64,000 nt of DNA from Marisediminitalea alba (GCF_002993365.1 NZ_PVNP01000192.1:1-64000), one strand, 5' to 3'; positions 44,842 to 54,916 are shown, counted from the first letter of the stretch. The notes: generated by a model from the letters alone, not told the origin. A program made the numbers and translations.

Positions 44842-46214
44842 AATACGGCGCTCAGCAGGAGCGCCAGTATAAAGGCTATCGTGCCTAATAGCGTTTCCAT
44901 CACGGTCCAGGTTTTTAAGGTGGTTTTCTCATCCATTTGCAATAACCGTGACACCAACCAAAAGCCTGAATCGTTAAAATGTGACAGTACCGTGGCGCCA
45001 CCGGCGATAGCAATAACGATACAGCATAAATCCACCGCACTGAGGCCCGGGACCTGAGTTACTACCGGCGCAATCAACGCCGCGGTGGTCGTTAAGGCAA
45101 CCGTGGCTGAGCCCTGCGCAACCCGCAAACAAACGGAAATCACAAACGCCGCCACTATAACCGGTAAGCCATTGTCTACCAGTAGTTGCGCAAATGCATC
45201 GCCTATCCCCGCAGCACGCAGCACACCACCAAACATTCCGCCGGCACCGGTGACCAGAATAACGGCACTTAAAGGCTCAAGCGCATCATTGCATAAACCT
45301 TCGTATTGCTTACGGTTGAATTGCTTGCGAAATAACCCAAACGCTATGAGCAGGGTTAATAACAGTGCTACCGGCGTCTTGCCAAGTAAACGCAGACCAC
45401 TTAAAAAAGGCGACTCTTGCGGGATCATGCCAGCAACCTGCAGAGTATTCACCACGGTATCAAGGCAAATGAGACCAAACGGCAACAAGAGCACCGCGAT
45501 AACCCGGGCAAAAGCAGGTTGCCTCTGGCTGTTGGGGTTAGATTCGCTATCAGTAAACCATGCGGGCAGGTCTATATTAAACCGCTTGCCAGCGTACATG
45601 GCATAAAGGTAACTGCCTGCATACCAGGTAGGGATAGCAATCACCGTTCCCACTATCAGCAACAGTCCAATATTTGCCCCCAGCAAATCAGCCGCGGCTA
45701 CGGGCCCCGGGTGTGGCGGCACAAAGGCATGCATTACAGCAAACGCACCGGCCGCAGGAAGCACGGTTAACAGGGTTGATTGCTGCAAGCGCCTCGCCAC
45801 ACTCAGCAGGATGGGCATCATCACAATAAGCCCGGCATCAAAGAAGATCGGAAAACCAAACAGCAACGAAGTAATACCCAGAGCCAGTGGTGCTCGCTCG
45901 AGACCAAACAGGCTAATCATGCGCTGGGCCAGCACATCTGCCCCGCCGCTGCTCTCTAGTAACTTACCAATCATCCCGCCAAGACCTACCAGCAGGGCCA
46001 CTGCGGCCAGCGTACTGCCGAAGCCCTGCATCATAACAGGCAGCACGTCAGCAGCGCCGATACCGGTTACCAGGGCAGTAATCAGACTTACTGTAATTAA
46101 CGCAATGAGCGCATGCACCCGGGCTACAATAATCAGTCCCATCAGCACCAGAACCATGGTCAGTCCGGTTAACAGTAAAACAATATTGTCAGTTTGATTG
46201 CTCGCAATATCCAT
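44838..46214 (-). CDS. Gluconate:H+ symporter (GntP family)
   Basis: Inner-membrane permease of 458 residues with 12 or more hydrophobic segments. GntP-family features include GGMIGKLLESSGGADVLAQR near 78-97, HAFVPPHPGPVAAADLLGAN near 160-179 and HFNDSGFWLVSR near 410-421. Divergent from gluconokinase across a gap with a GntR-type operator; together they take up and phosphorylate gluconate. Confidence 0.93.
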   Translation of the reverse strand: MDIASNQTDNIVLLLTGLTMVLVLMGLIIVARVHALIALITVSLITALVTGIGAADVLPVMMQGFGSTLAAVALLVGLGGMIGKLLESSGGADVLAQRMISLFGLERAPLALGITSLLFGFPIFFDAGLIVMMPILLSVARRLQQSTLLTVLPAAGAFAVMHAFVPPHPGPVAAADLLGANIGLLLIVGTVIAIPTWYAGSYLYAMYAGKRFNIDLPAWFTDSESNPNSQRQPAFARVIAVLLLPFGLICLDTVVNTLQVAGMIPQESPFLSGLRLLGKTPVALLLTLLIAFGLFRKQFNRKQYEGLCNDALEPLSAVILVTGAGGMFGGVLRAAGIGDAFAQLLVDNGLPVIVAAFVISVCLRVAQGSATVALTTTAALIAPVVTQVPGLSAVDLCCIVIAIAGGATVLSHFNDSGFWLVSRLLQMDEKTTLKTWTVMETLLGTIAFILALLLSAVF

Positions 46215-46270
46215 GAAATCTCGTTGTATTCTCTATTTAACTATTCACACAGCCGTAAAGCCGAGCTAAA

Positions 46271-46286
46271 ATGTTACGCATAACAT
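46271..46286. promoter_or_regulatory. GntR-type operator, gntP/gntK divergon
   Basis: ATGTTAC-GC-ATAACAT, one arm mismatch. It closely resembles the E. coli GntR operator. It is placed to control both genes. Confidence 0.8.
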
Positions 46287-46326
46287 TTAGCAAAACATTT
46301 TTTTAACAAGAACGCAAGCAGACTCT

Positions 46327-46869
46327 ATGACAGCCCTCGATAATAATCCCGCTCCCTGTTGCATTATAGTAATGGGTGTTAGCGGCAGTGGTAAAAGTAC
46401 GGTTGGTGAACGTCTCGCGGAGGCTGTCGGCGCCAGGTTTATTGACGGCGATGACCTGCACCCGCTGGCGAATATAGCTAAAATGTCGCGGGGGGAAGCA
46501 CTCAATGATGAAGACCGTGCGCCCTGGCTAAAACAGATTGCCGCAACTGCCGAACAGCATGTTACGGCGGGTAACACGGTAGTGATTGTTTGTTCAGCAC
46601 TCAAAAAGCACTATCGGGATATATTTCGTGAGCATATCAGCTGCGTCAGGTTTATTTTTCTGGATGGCCGGTTTGAGCTTATTAAACGCCGGATGGAAGC
46701 CCGTCAGGCACACTTTATGAAAGCCGAAATGCTGGCAAGTCAGTTTAATACGCTGGAACGCCCCGCTGCCGACGAACAGGATGTATACACCCTTGATATA
46801 GAGTTGCCTATTGAACAGTTGGTTGCTGACATTCAGCGTCATCACCTGTTGCTCACGCCGCCGGATTAA
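46327..46869 (+). CDS. gntK: Gluconokinase
   Basis: ATP-dependent kinase making 6-phosphogluconate; 180 residues, normal for the GntK family. Walker A is GVSGSGKST (about 19-27), followed by FIDGDDLHPLANIAKMSRG and the NDEDRAPWL segment, both signature stretches. It is divergent from gntP and its end overlaps the convergent gntR stop by 4 bases. Confidence 0.95.
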   Translation: MTALDNNPAPCCIIVMGVSGSGKSTVGERLAEAVGARFIDGDDLHPLANIAKMSRGEALNDEDRAPWLKQIAATAEQHVTAGNTVVIVCSALKKHYRDIFREHISCVRFIFLDGRFELIKRRMEARQAHFMKAEMLASQFNTLERPAADEQDVYTLDIELPIEQLVADIQRHHLLLTPPD

Positions 46870-47861
46870 CTCAGCGATTCTCCCGCAGTGTAAGAAAAGC
46901 CCAGATCAAAAAGCTTGTCAGAGGGTGCTTTGCCGTTGATCACATCAATAAGCAGACGTGCGCTTTTAATCCCGATGGCCTGACGCGGAGTCACTACACT
47001 GGTGAGTTTAGGTTGCATGGTAAGGCCAATATCCAGCCCGTTATAACCCATTACAGCAAGATCGTCCGGTACCCGAATGCCTTCATTTTTACAGAACTGC
47101 ATGGCCCCTACGGCCAAATCATCGTTGGTACAAAATATACCATCCACCCTGTCAAAGGTATCGAGCGCCTGCTGCAGCAATTTCATGCCCTGCGAAAAAC
47201 TCGACTGAAACGGTGTAGCCACGGTTTGCGGAGTAAGCCCTGCTTCCCACATAGCCTGCTCGTAGCCTTGCTGACGCAGCATGGTTCGTCGGTCCAGCCG
47301 GGCTGCCAGATAAACAATGTGCTGTTTATTGCTGGCAATCATCCGGGTTACCGCATTAAAAGCAGCCGCTTTATGATCGAGCCCTACCACCATATCTATT
47401 GGGGCTTCCGGTAACTCCATGCACTCCACAACCGGAATGCCCGCCTGCTTTAACATTGTTCGGGTGCGGTCGGTATGTTCGGTTTCGCAAAGGATCATGC
47501 CATCCACCTGATAAGACAGCAACATTTCAATCTTGCGTTCTTCTACCTTGGGATCATAGCCTGAATGAGCCAGTAATATGTCGAAAGATTCTGCGTTGGT
47601 AATGGTTTCAATGCCATCCACCAAAGCAGAAAACACCTGGTTTGATAAAGATGGGATGACCACACCAATGGTGCGACTCAGCGCTCTGGACATTAACGCC
47701 GGCGCGCGGTTATGAATATAGCCGGAATGTTTTACCGCCTGAGCAATTTTTTCGCGCGTGGCGGGAGCTACTTTTTCTGGAGAACGAAAATACCGGGAGA
47801 CCGTCATTTTGGTAATGCCCAGTTGATCGGCAATATCTTGTAGGGAGGCGCGATTGGTCAT
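46866..47861 (-). CDS. gntR: LacI-family gluconate repressor GntR
   Basis: LacI-type regulator of 331 residues. HTH and hinge near 1-60 (SLQDIADQLGITKMTVSRYFRSPEKV), then a sugar-binding domain. The N-terminal half is close to E. coli GntR. The ATG at 47861 gives the usual start; a GTG at 47894 would begin only 3 bases from the operator. A GntR-type operator at 47897-47912 indicates autoregulation. Confidence 0.93.
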   Translation of the reverse strand: MTNRASLQDIADQLGITKMTVSRYFRSPEKVAPATREKIAQAVKHSGYIHNRAPALMSRALSRTIGVVIPSLSNQVFSALVDGIETITNAESFDILLAHSGYDPKVEERKIEMLLSYQVDGMILCETEHTDRTRTMLKQAGIPVVECMELPEAPIDMVVGLDHKAAAFNAVTRMIASNKQHIVYLAARLDRRTMLRQQGYEQAMWEAGLTPQTVATPFQSSFSQGMKLLQQALDTFDRVDGIFCTNDDLAVGAMQFCKNEGIRVPDDLAVMGYNGLDIGLTMQPKLTSVVTPRQAIGIKSARLLIDVINGKAPSDKLFDLGFSYTAGESLS

Positions 47862-47896
47862 AAATGTTAACAGACATAATTGGTCATCGAACACCT

Positions 47897-47912
47897 ATGT
47901 TACACGTAACAT
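47897..47912. promoter_or_regulatory. GntR-type operator before gntR
   Basis: ATGTTAC-AC-GTAACAT has perfect 7-base arms. With the site at 46271-46286 it defines a small gluconate regulon. Confidence 0.85.
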
Positions 47913-48052
47913 TTTGTTGTGGGAATACCAATCTTTGGCTTAAGCATTTAAATGCAGTGCGTTAAAACAGTGCATCACCCATATTCAGGTTAGTGCAAAG
48001 CCGGTAGGTTTATTACTATACCGGCTTTAAGATAGCGGCCAGAAGCCAGTAT

Positions 48053-49516
48053 TCAGTCTGCTGTGCTGATTTGCCGCAGTCGTGCAGCGCTGTTATCACA
48101 CCAGTAGCAATTTTCTGCAGGCTTAAGTTCAATGGCCTGGGTAAAAGCCTGCTTTGCCTGTGCATACTGCCCGTTAACAAAATACGCTTCCCCAAGACTG
48201 TCCCACAAATTACCGTCATCCCTGAACAGATCGACATTCAGCAGCAACAGGGCTATTGCATCGTTATATCGTTCATTATCCATTAACCGCAAACCGGCAC
48301 GATTCAGAGTACGCTTGTTATCAATCCTGCTGGCAAACGTTTCCTGCAACACCGCCTTTTTGCGCTCAGGGTTACCGGCTGTGCGCAGCGATAGTCCTGC
48401 AATTTGACTGGTGATGCCGGTCTCAAACGCCGGTAACGGTTCCTTTTCAAAAAGGTATTGCTCGATGTAATAAGGCAAGGCCATGGTACTTTCCACCAAT
48501 GCGTTAGAGGCAAACAGGATAAGTATCTGTTCGTCAGGCAACCAGCGAAAATCAAAGTAGTAAGTACCATTTGAACCATTGTGACCAATAAAAGTAGTTT
48601 CCCGTGGGGTTGGCATGACTGCCCAGCCATAACCATAGTGGCTGGTGCCCTCCTCGTTTTCTGCCACATGGGGTTCAAAGAGCTGATCGCGGTATTTTGC
48701 AGCCAACACCGAGTCACGCTGCAGCGCCTGTGCCCACAGATACATATCATTCATGGTGGACAGCATGCCGCCATTCCCTTTCAGTGGCCAGGCGATAGCC
48801 TCGTCCTCAAAGTACTTATCCCGGGTACTGCCCGTCTCTACTTCGCCAAACAAATAGCCTGCTGCCGCAGGGAGTTGTGCCAGTACCGGATTCAGATAAC
48901 CAGTATGGTGCATACCGGCTGGCTCAAACAAAGCGTTCTGAAGGTACGCTTCGTAAGACATCCCGCTAACCAGCTCAATGATCCGCGCCAGAATACTGTA
49001 ACCGGCATTTGAATAGGCATAGCCTTCACCCGGCGCAAAATAAAGTGGTAAAGCAAATAACCGCTTAAAGAACTCGTCGGTAGGAACGTGAGTGAAATCC
49101 CTCGCTCCAATACCATTGGCAATACCGGCTGAATGGGTAAGAAGCTGATGCAGGGTGATAGCTTGTTTATCTTCGGGCAGGCTGTTAAAAAACCGGCTAA
49201 TTGGCATTGCAGTGCTCAGCTTGCCCTGTTGAACAAGATGCATCACTGCCGCGGCGGTAAATTGCTTGGTTACCGAGCCGGTATCAAACAGGGTATCGGC
49301 GGTTATAGGTGTACTCCCCTGCCGCTCTGTTTTTCCGTAACCTTTATTTAAACGGAGCTTACCGTCTTCAGCAATTAACACGGCGCCGCTGAAACCGTTG
49401 GCCTCAGCCGTCGTTAAATACTTATCAAGCTCATTAAAGTCGGCAGCATCGGTGGCCAACACCATGGGGCTGGTAACTATCGCCAGGGCAAGCAGGACTA
49501 TTTTGTGTAAACGCAT
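48053..49516 (-). CDS. Serine hydrolase (class C beta-lactamase fold) with TPR tail
   Basis: Periplasmic serine hydrolase of 487 residues with signal peptide about 1-22 (MVLATDAADF). Catalytic motifs are Ser81-x-x-Lys84 (GSVTKQF), Tyr168-Ser-Asn170 (YAYSNAGY) and HNGSNG as the third box. A C-terminal stretch (about 405-480; NDAIALLLLNVDLF, AQAKQAFTQAIELKP) looks like TPR repeats. Such proteins are usually esterases or peptidases rather than resistance enzymes. Frame extends to 49807, but the ATG at 49516 begins a clean signal peptide. Confidence 0.88.
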   Translation of the reverse strand: MRLHKIVLLALAIVTSPMVLATDAADFNELDKYLTTAEANGFSGAVLIAEDGKLRLNKGYGKTERQGSTPITADTLFDTGSVTKQFTAAAVMHLVQQGKLSTAMPISRFFNSLPEDKQAITLHQLLTHSAGIANGIGARDFTHVPTDEFFKRLFALPLYFAPGEGYAYSNAGYSILARIIELVSGMSYEAYLQNALFEPAGMHHTGYLNPVLAQLPAAAGYLFGEVETGSTRDKYFEDEAIAWPLKGNGGMLSTMNDMYLWAQALQRDSVLAAKYRDQLFEPHVAENEEGTSHYGYGWAVMPTPRETTFIGHNGSNGTYYFDFRWLPDEQILILFASNALVESTMALPYYIEQYLFEKEPLPAFETGITSQIAGLSLRTAGNPERKKAVLQETFASRIDNKRTLNRAGLRLMDNERYNDAIALLLLNVDLFRDDGNLWDSLGEAYFVNGQYAQAKQAFTQAIELKPAENCYWCDNSAARLRQISTAD

Positions 49517-49571
49517 CACCAACTCCGTTTCAGGTGCTTTTAATATAGTCGCAGACGCAGCCCAAAAAGTT

Positions 49572-50096
49572 TTATTGTTGCTGCTGTTGTTTAATCGTCT
49601 GCCACTGAGAAACAAAACAGTCGTATAGTGTCTGGTCGAAGAGGTAAAAATCAATCTTAAGTGCGGATGCAAATTGTAAACAAGCGTTAATAGCCACGCT
49701 CGCCGCTTCCTTATGAGGGTAGCCATAAACACCACAGGATATAGCCGGGAAAGCCACCGATTGGCAGCCGTTGTGAACAGCCAGCCGGCAACTTTGCTGA
49801 TAGGCACTAGCCAGAGTTTGGGCGGGATGTGGATCCTGATGGTAGATAGGCCCTACCGTATGAATAACAAATTTAGCCGGTAGGTTACCCGCTGGCGTTA
49901 TTCGCGCTTCTCCCGGTGGACAGCGCACGCCATCTTTTACCGCTACCGCCTGGCAGGCTTTTAACAGCTCAGGTCCTGCAGCCCGGTGAATGGCACCATC
50001 AACGCCTCCGCCACCCAGCATGGCCGGGTTAGCCGCGTTAACGATAGCGTCGGTGGTTGCACTGGTGATATCACCCAACACAAAGCGAATAGCCAT
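49572..50096 (-). CDS. Macrodomain O-acetyl-ADP-ribose deacetylase (YmdB-like)
   Basis: Single macrodomain of 174 residues. It has GDITSATTDAIVNAANPAMLGGGGVDGAIHRAAG, with the Asn-Ala-Ala-Asn and Gly-rich loop that bind ADP-ribose, and the second loop segment ISCGVYGYPHKEAA. Family members remove acetyl or ADP-ribose groups. The gene follows the FMN-binding protein gene by 13 bases. The C-terminus ends in a run of Gln coded by repeated caa/cag. Confidence 0.92.
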   Translation of the reverse strand: MAIRFVLGDITSATTDAIVNAANPAMLGGGGVDGAIHRAAGPELLKACQAVAVKDGVRCPPGEARITPAGNLPAKFVIHTVGPIYHQDPHPAQTLASAYQQSCRLAVHNGCQSVAFPAISCGVYGYPHKEAASVAINACLQFASALKIDFYLFDQTLYDCFVSQWQTIKQQQQQ

Positions 50097-50109
50097 AAGC
50101 GTTTACCGT

Positions 50110-50673
50110 TCAGGGAATAAGCTCTTTACTATGCCACTGCCCCTGGTGTTTTTCAAAACACTGCCGCTGCTGCGGGTTACCACGCAGATTAAGGTAGTCC
50201 ACACTTTCTACCAGTAGGGTTAGCACGCAGAAATGATCGGGCAAGACATCCGTATTGGCACTGTGATCAATCAGAGACTTTTTCGGCGCTGTGCGCTCGC
50301 TGCCGGGTTCGCCCCATAAAAACTGTTGCCGGGCCGCCACTGACAAACGATCCCAATGTTGCAGGCATAACGCGCTGTCATCGTTCGGCGTATCCACCCT
50401 GCAGCTTACCGTCATTCGGTATTGTTCACGGGTTTTGGCGAAATACCAACAAACGGCCGCGTGAGGGTTGCCCTTAAGCTCAGCAACTTTCTTGTTGCGG
50501 GTGTCGGTAACCACCCACATCAGGGACTGGTTCTCATCTACCCCGCGACACACCACAGTGCGATTGTGCGGCAGGCCGCTGCTATCAACCGTCGCCAGCT
50601 GAAAATAGCGGCTTTCCGGCATATCCCGGGTTTTATCGAGACTTTTTAACAGTAACGCGCTCCAGTCAGACAT
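50110..50673 (-). CDS. Pyridoxamine-phosphate-oxidase-like FMN-binding protein
   Basis: Split-barrel flavoprotein of 187 residues, of the Alr4036/Pnp-oxidase-like group. The segments FQLATVDSSGLPHNRTVVCRG, VVTDTRNKKVAELKGNPHAAVCWYF and RQQFLWGEPG match that group. It is shorter than true PdxH and probably is not the main pyridoxamine oxidase. Five bases separate it from tatD, so it may be cotranscribed with the upstream core genes. Confidence 0.85.
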   Translation of the reverse strand: MSDWSALLLKSLDKTRDMPESRYFQLATVDSSGLPHNRTVVCRGVDENQSLMWVVTDTRNKKVAELKGNPHAAVCWYFAKTREQYRMTVSCRVDTPNDDSALCLQHWDRLSVAARQQFLWGEPGSERTAPKKSLIDHSANTDVLPDHFCVLTLLVESVDYLNLRGNPQQRQCFEKHQGQWHSKELIP

Positions 50674-50678
50674 GGCGT

Positions 50679-51455
50679 TTAACTATTCGGCTTAATGCCA
50701 GAGAACAGGCGATAAAAATTCGCTGTTGTGGCTTTTGCCAGCTCATCCACACTGATACCGCGAAGTTCAGCAATAAATTCGGCAACTTCTACCACATAGC
50801 CGGGCTGATTGGGTTTACCGCGGTGGGGCACCGGCGCCAGCCAGGGAGAATCGGTTTCAATTAGTAACCGCTCAAGCGGAATAGCCTTAGTAACTGCCTG
50901 TAATTCTTCCGCAGACTTAAAAGTAACAATGCCGGAAATGGAGATATAAAAGCCCATTTTCATGGCCGCCTCGGCCATGGGTAAATCTTCGGTAAAGCAA
51001 TGCAGCACACCAATAGTGTGATCGGCTTTGTACTGCTTTAACAGCGCGATGGTATCCTCGCGGGCATCGCGGGTATGAATGATCAACGGCTTGTTGGTTT
51101 CATTAGCCACTTTGATATGGTCGATAAACGACTGGATCTGCACCTCACGGGTATCTTCGCTGTAATAGTAATCCAGTCCGGTTTCGCCAATCGCAATCAC
51201 CTTATCGCTACTGGCCGCTGTCAGTAAGGTGTCGTAATCGCAGGCATCTTCCTGATGCAAGGGATGCACGCCACAGGACACCGAGACATCATCAAAATGA
51301 CTGACCGTACTGAGCATCTGCGGGTAATCTTTTACCGATACTGATACACAGAGGAAATGCTCTACCCCGCGCTGGCGGGCAAAAGCCAGCGTTTGCGCCA
51401 ACTCTTCGGTATTTTGTTTCAGGCGGTCGAGATGACAATGAGAATCTACAAACAA
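50679..51455 (-). CDS. tatD: TatD-family metal-dependent DNase
   Basis: TIM-barrel metal hydrolase of 258 residues, with DSHCHLDR at the N-terminus, the metal Glu in GETGLDYYY, and later His and Asp ligands (IHTRDARED, ETDSPWLAP). It starts with TTG: a perfect AGGAGG lies 6 bases before it, and no ATG is near. The Shine-Dalgarno overlaps the holB stop. TatD proteins act as 3'-5' exonucleases or RNA-processing enzymes. Confidence 0.92.
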   Translation of the reverse strand: MFVDSHCHLDRLKQNTEELAQTLAFARQRGVEHFLCVSVSVKDYPQMLSTVSHFDDVSVSCGVHPLHQEDACDYDTLLTAASSDKVIAIGETGLDYYYSEDTREVQIQSFIDHIKVANETNKPLIIHTRDAREDTIALLKQYKADHTIGVLHCFTEDLPMAEAAMKMGFYISISGIVTFKSAEELQAVTKAIPLERLLIETDSPWLAPVPHRGKPNQPGYVVEVAEFIAELRGISVDELAKATTANFYRLFSGIKPNS

Positions 51456-51465
51456 AAAAGCCTCC

Positions 51466-52350
51466 TTAGGCTTGTTTTAGTAATGAAAAAATCTGACTCA
51501 GCAGCAGCACTTTATTAACGCCAGGATGACGCACCCGGACAGCATAAGCGATACAGTGCTGATAACGCTGCAAGTCTTCTTTACGCTGTGTTTTGCAGTA
51601 TTGATCATGATAATACCGCTGGCACCAGTAAATCACCTGTTCTGCGTGGTCCTGCCACTTCGACGCCACTTCCGTCACATCCTGGTTATTACCCAGCAAG
51701 CCTTCCAGACCGGTCAGAAAATCACGGTAACTTAGCGCACTCTCGTCGGTTAACGCCCGGGCAACCCGAAGTGGCGCATTTCCGTAAGCGTTAAGTAGCG
51801 CCTGATCAACCTCATCATGGCCCTGGCCTGCCAGCCAGTTAAGACTTTGCTCTGCGGATGGAGTGGCAATAACGTGCTTTTCACAGCGGCTTAAAATAGT
51901 CGGTAATAATCCGGCCACCCGGTGGGTTAATAACAACAGGTAAGTGTTGTCGGTGGGCTCTTCCAGCGTTTTAAGTAAAGCATTTGAGGCCGCTTCGGTC
52001 ATCCGCTCGGCCGCGGGAATGATCAACACTTTATGACGGCCAATCTGCGCCGTGGTATTTAACTTACCAATAGCTTCACGGATGGCATCAACGCCCAGCT
52101 GTTTATCGCTTTCCAGCACATAACGGTCGGGATGGGTGCCTGCCTCAATCAGTTTGCAACTCTGGCATTCACCGCAGGGGCCGTCACTCCTCGGGTGCAA
52201 ACACAGTACTGCCTGCATCAGGGCATCGGCCAACTCACGCTTGCCCACGCCCTGCGGGCCACTCAGCAATATGCCATGGTGCAGTGTACTGGCCCCAAAG
52301 CGCTGTACCAACTGCTGATATCGCTCGGCTAACCAGGGTAACGCTAGCAT
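51466..52350 (-). CDS. holB: DNA polymerase III delta' subunit
   Basis: Clamp-loader subunit of 294 residues. It has a modified Walker A ([13 protein letters not shown]), a zinc cluster CGECQSC preceded by another Cys ([16 protein letters not shown]), and the sensor 1 region [19 protein letters not shown]. It overlaps tmk by 7 bases, the conserved tmk-holB order. Confidence 0.95.
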   Translation of the reverse strand: MLALPWLAERYQQLVQRFGASTLHHGILLSGPQGVGKRELADALMQAVLCLHPRSDGPCGECQSCKLIEAGTHPDRYVLESDKQLGVDAIREAIGKLNTTAQIGRHKVLIIPAAERMTEAASNALLKTLEEPTDNTYLLLLTHRVAGLLPTILSRCEKHVIATPSAEQSLNWLAGQGHDEVDQALLNAYGNAPLRVARALTDESALSYRDFLTGLEGLLGNNQDVTEVASKWQDHAEQVIYWCQRYYHDQYCKTQRKEDLQRYQHCIAYAVRVRHPGVNKVLLLSQIFSLLKQA

Positions 52351-52964
52351 GAAAGATACTGCTCCAGCGTGCGTTGAACATCCCGATGCACATCGGCCAT
52401 AGGTTGCATGGCATCAATGGTGATGATGCTGCTATCGGCCGCAGCCAGTTGCAGATAACGGGCCCGGGTACGCTCAAAAAAGCCCAGGCCGGCTAACTCA
52501 ATGCGATCCAGCTCACCACGCCCGCGGGCACGTTCTAAGCCCACAGCAGGCTCAACATCCAGATACAGAGTGAGGTCGGGTTTAAACCCTTTTAACGTAA
52601 TGTCACTGAGCGCAGACAGCGTGGCTTGTGCAATTTCGCGGCCGCCACCCTGATAGGCCTGCGAGGACAAATCGTGACGATCGCCAATCACCCAACTGCC
52701 TGCATCCATAGCCGGTTTGATCACGTTAGCCAACAGTTGCGCCCGCGCGGCATACATCAACATCAACTCGGTTTCCTCAACCACATTTTCCTGCCAGTTT
52801 TGCTTAACGCAGTTGCGAATGGCCTCGGCCATGGGCGTGCCGCCGGGTTCCCGGGTTGTCACGGTAGTAAAGCCTTTTGACTTAACCGCTTGCTCTACCA
52901 GTGCAATCACTGAACTCTTGCCGGCCCCTTCAAGGCCTTCAACGACGATAAACTTACCTGACAT
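52344..52964 (-). CDS. tmk: Thymidylate kinase
   Basis: dTMP kinase of 206 residues. P-loop [11 protein letters not shown] at 8-18, DR motif in [17 protein letters not shown], and the LID region [12 protein letters not shown], the long LID form of enterobacterial-type enzymes. It directly abuts the mltG stop and overlaps holB. Confidence 0.96.
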   Translation of the reverse strand: MSGKFIVVEGLEGAGKSSVIALVEQAVKSKGFTTVTTREPGGTPMAEAIRNCVKQNWQENVVEETELMLMYAARAQLLANVIKPAMDAGSWVIGDRHDLSSQAYQGGGREIAQATLSALSDITLKGFKPDLTLYLDVEPAVGLERARGRGELDRIELAGLGFFERTRARYLQLAAADSSIITIDAMQPMADVHRDVQRTLEQYLSC

Positions 52965-54011
52965 CTATGGTTGTCCGTCCTTTCGGTTTAGCTGGAACTC
53001 TCGTACCGCTTGGTTATGTTCTTCTAATGTATTGGAAAACTGGTGGCTGCCATCACCACGAGCCACAAAATAGAGCTCCGACGTCAGTGCCGGCTGCAAA
53101 GCTGCATCAATGGCAACCCGGCCAATCATAGCAATAGGGCCTGGCGGTAACCCTTTATGTACATAAGTATTGTAAGGCGTATCTTCGCGTAAATGCTTGC
53201 GGGTCAGATTTCCGTCGAACCGTTCGCCGAGGCCGTAAATGACCGTTGGATCGGTTTGCAACCGCATGTTCTGCTCAAGCCGATTAACAAATACTCCGGC
53301 AATACGGGCCCGCTCCGATGCAAGCGCCGTTTCTTTTTCGATAATCGACGCCATGGTTAACACCTCCACCGGTGCCTCATAGGGTAAGCCTGGCTCGCGT
53401 TTAGCCCAGTTCTCCAGCAGGTACTCCTGCATGGCATCAGACGCACGTTCAAGAATCTCACTGGCTGGGGTCTGATTGGTAAAGTGATAGGTATCCGCCA
53501 ACAGCAGGCCTTCAAGACTATGTAATGGCTCAGCGCTGTAGGGCTGCCATTGTGCAATAAGGCGCTGAACAAGCGCCTCCTCATTATCAGTGAGGTCAGC
53601 CTTAAGACGCGGATGTGCTTTAAGCGTTGTCAGCCATTGCTGGTAGGTTTGCCCTTCAATCAGGCTGATATCAAACTGTACTTCCTCGCCATGGGAAAGT
53701 AGTTCAAAAGCCCCCGCCAGTGTTAATGGCGGCTCAAAGGCATAGGTACCGGCCAGAATAGGCTGGCCACCATAAACCAGCTTGAGCCACAGCCGGGCTG
53801 CCAGCGTAGGCATGGGCAGCCATCCTTGCTGTTCAAAGCGCATCAGCGTTTCAATGGCGCCCTGGCCTGGCGGCAGGGTAAATAACTGGCGTTGCTCGAT
53901 ATTCAGCGGCTTAGCAAACTGCTGATGCAACCAGCCCATGGTTGCCATAGCTGCGCCTACTACAATGATTAATCCTAAGGCCAGTTTACGCAGCACCGTA
54001 TTCTCCCACAT
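52965..54011 (-). CDS. mltG: Endolytic murein transglycosylase MltG
   Basis: Membrane-anchored enzyme that cuts nascent peptidoglycan; 348 residues from the ATG at 54011. It has an N-terminal membrane helix, a LysM-like domain and the YceG catalytic region with Glu in ASIIEKETALASE and QTDPTVIYG. It overlaps pabC by 26 bases. Other starts (a GTG at 53996) are possible, so the N-terminus is uncertain by a few residues. Confidence 0.93.
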   Translation of the reverse strand: MWENTVLRKLALGLIIVVGAAMATMGWLHQQFAKPLNIEQRQLFTLPPGQGAIETLMRFEQQGWLPMPTLAARLWLKLVYGGQPILAGTYAFEPPLTLAGAFELLSHGEEVQFDISLIEGQTYQQWLTTLKAHPRLKADLTDNEEALVQRLIAQWQPYSAEPLHSLEGLLLADTYHFTNQTPASEILERASDAMQEYLLENWAKREPGLPYEAPVEVLTMASIIEKETALASERARIAGVFVNRLEQNMRLQTDPTVIYGLGERFDGNLTRKHLREDTPYNTYVHKGLPPGPIAMIGRVAIDAALQPALTSELYFVARGDGSHQFSNTLEEHNQAVREFQLNRKDGQP

Positions 54012-54813
54012 AAGCCTGTGCCAGTGACTTGTGGAGCGACAGTACCGGCGCAATGGCAAGTTCACGTTTAGACTCACCTAAGGTGAGGGTTTTCACCGGA
54101 ACGATTTGCATCAGCGCATTGGATAAAAACATGGCATCAACGTGGGCTATCTCTGTTAACTGCTGTTCGATAATGTGAATATCCGGGCAATTATCGAGAA
54201 TAAATTGCCGCATAACGCCATTAACGCCAGCCAACGCAAGCGATGAGGTAAACCACTGCCCGCCAACCAGCCAGAATAGGTTTGCAGCACTGGCTTCAAT
54301 AATATTTTGTTCGGTGTCGGTTACTATCGCATCGTCGAAATCTGTATGAGCCAACGCCTGTTTAATGAAAATCTGCTCTAAACGATTGGCATGCTTTAAT
54401 CCGGCCAGTAAAGGCTGTCTGGCTAAAGAGACCGGCACAGTCCCTACGTGAATGCCCTGTTGTTGCCAGCTTTGATAAACAGCAGGCACGTCATGCCAGC
54501 TTACAGCAACGTTTATGTTTGGCTCTGCCAGACGCGCATACCCACGACCGCCCTGCCCGGCACCAATTAACACCTTTAGCACACCCTCATTTCGCTCTGG
54601 TAAGGCGGCCGCAATCACCTGACGAATGACTTCGGCTTCAACCGTTAAGCCAAGGGCCTGGCTGTCATTTACCAGTCGATTAATGTGGCGATTCAGCAGG
54701 GCAACCTTACCATCCGACACGTGCATAGTGGTAAACGTACCGTCACCATAATTGGCCAGCCGATCATTGAGGGCAAATTGTTTGAGTGGAGCCAGTCCAT
54801 TGGGATCAGTCAT
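53986..54813 (-). CDS. pabC: Aminodeoxychorismate lyase
   Basis: PLP fold-type IV lyase that makes 4-aminobenzoate for folate; 275 residues. The N-terminal NDRLANYGDGTFTTM and the PLP lysine in GLKHANRLEQ fit PabC. The fabF-pabC-mltG order is that of E. coli, which supports it over dat. It is preceded by a terminator, so it probably has its own promoter near 54830-54900. Confidence 0.93.
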   Translation of the reverse strand: MTDPNGLAPLKQFALNDRLANYGDGTFTTMHVSDGKVALLNRHINRLVNDSQALGLTVEAEVIRQVIAAALPERNEGVLKVLIGAGQGGRGYARLAEPNINVAVSWHDVPAVYQSWQQQGIHVGTVPVSLARQPLLAGLKHANRLEQIFIKQALAHTDFDDAIVTDTEQNIIEASAANLFWLVGGQWFTSSLALAGVNGVMRQFILDNCPDIHIIEQQLTEIAHVDAMFLSNALMQIVPVKTLTLGESKRELAIAPVLSLHKSLAQAYVGEYGAA

Positions 54814-54916
54814 ACAGCGCGTTCGGCAGTCACCTGGTTAGTCAGTTTCAGACGGGTATTGTATCAGCAATTCTGTTAATACCAAGTCGCGACCAATGAT
54901 GATCACGACTGCAAAG

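Noticed and set aside
48053..49516. Beta-lactam resistance gene
   Set aside because: It has the class C motifs, but the long TPR-like tail and lack of an AmpR neighbour fit an esterase or peptidase of the wide serine-hydrolase family.
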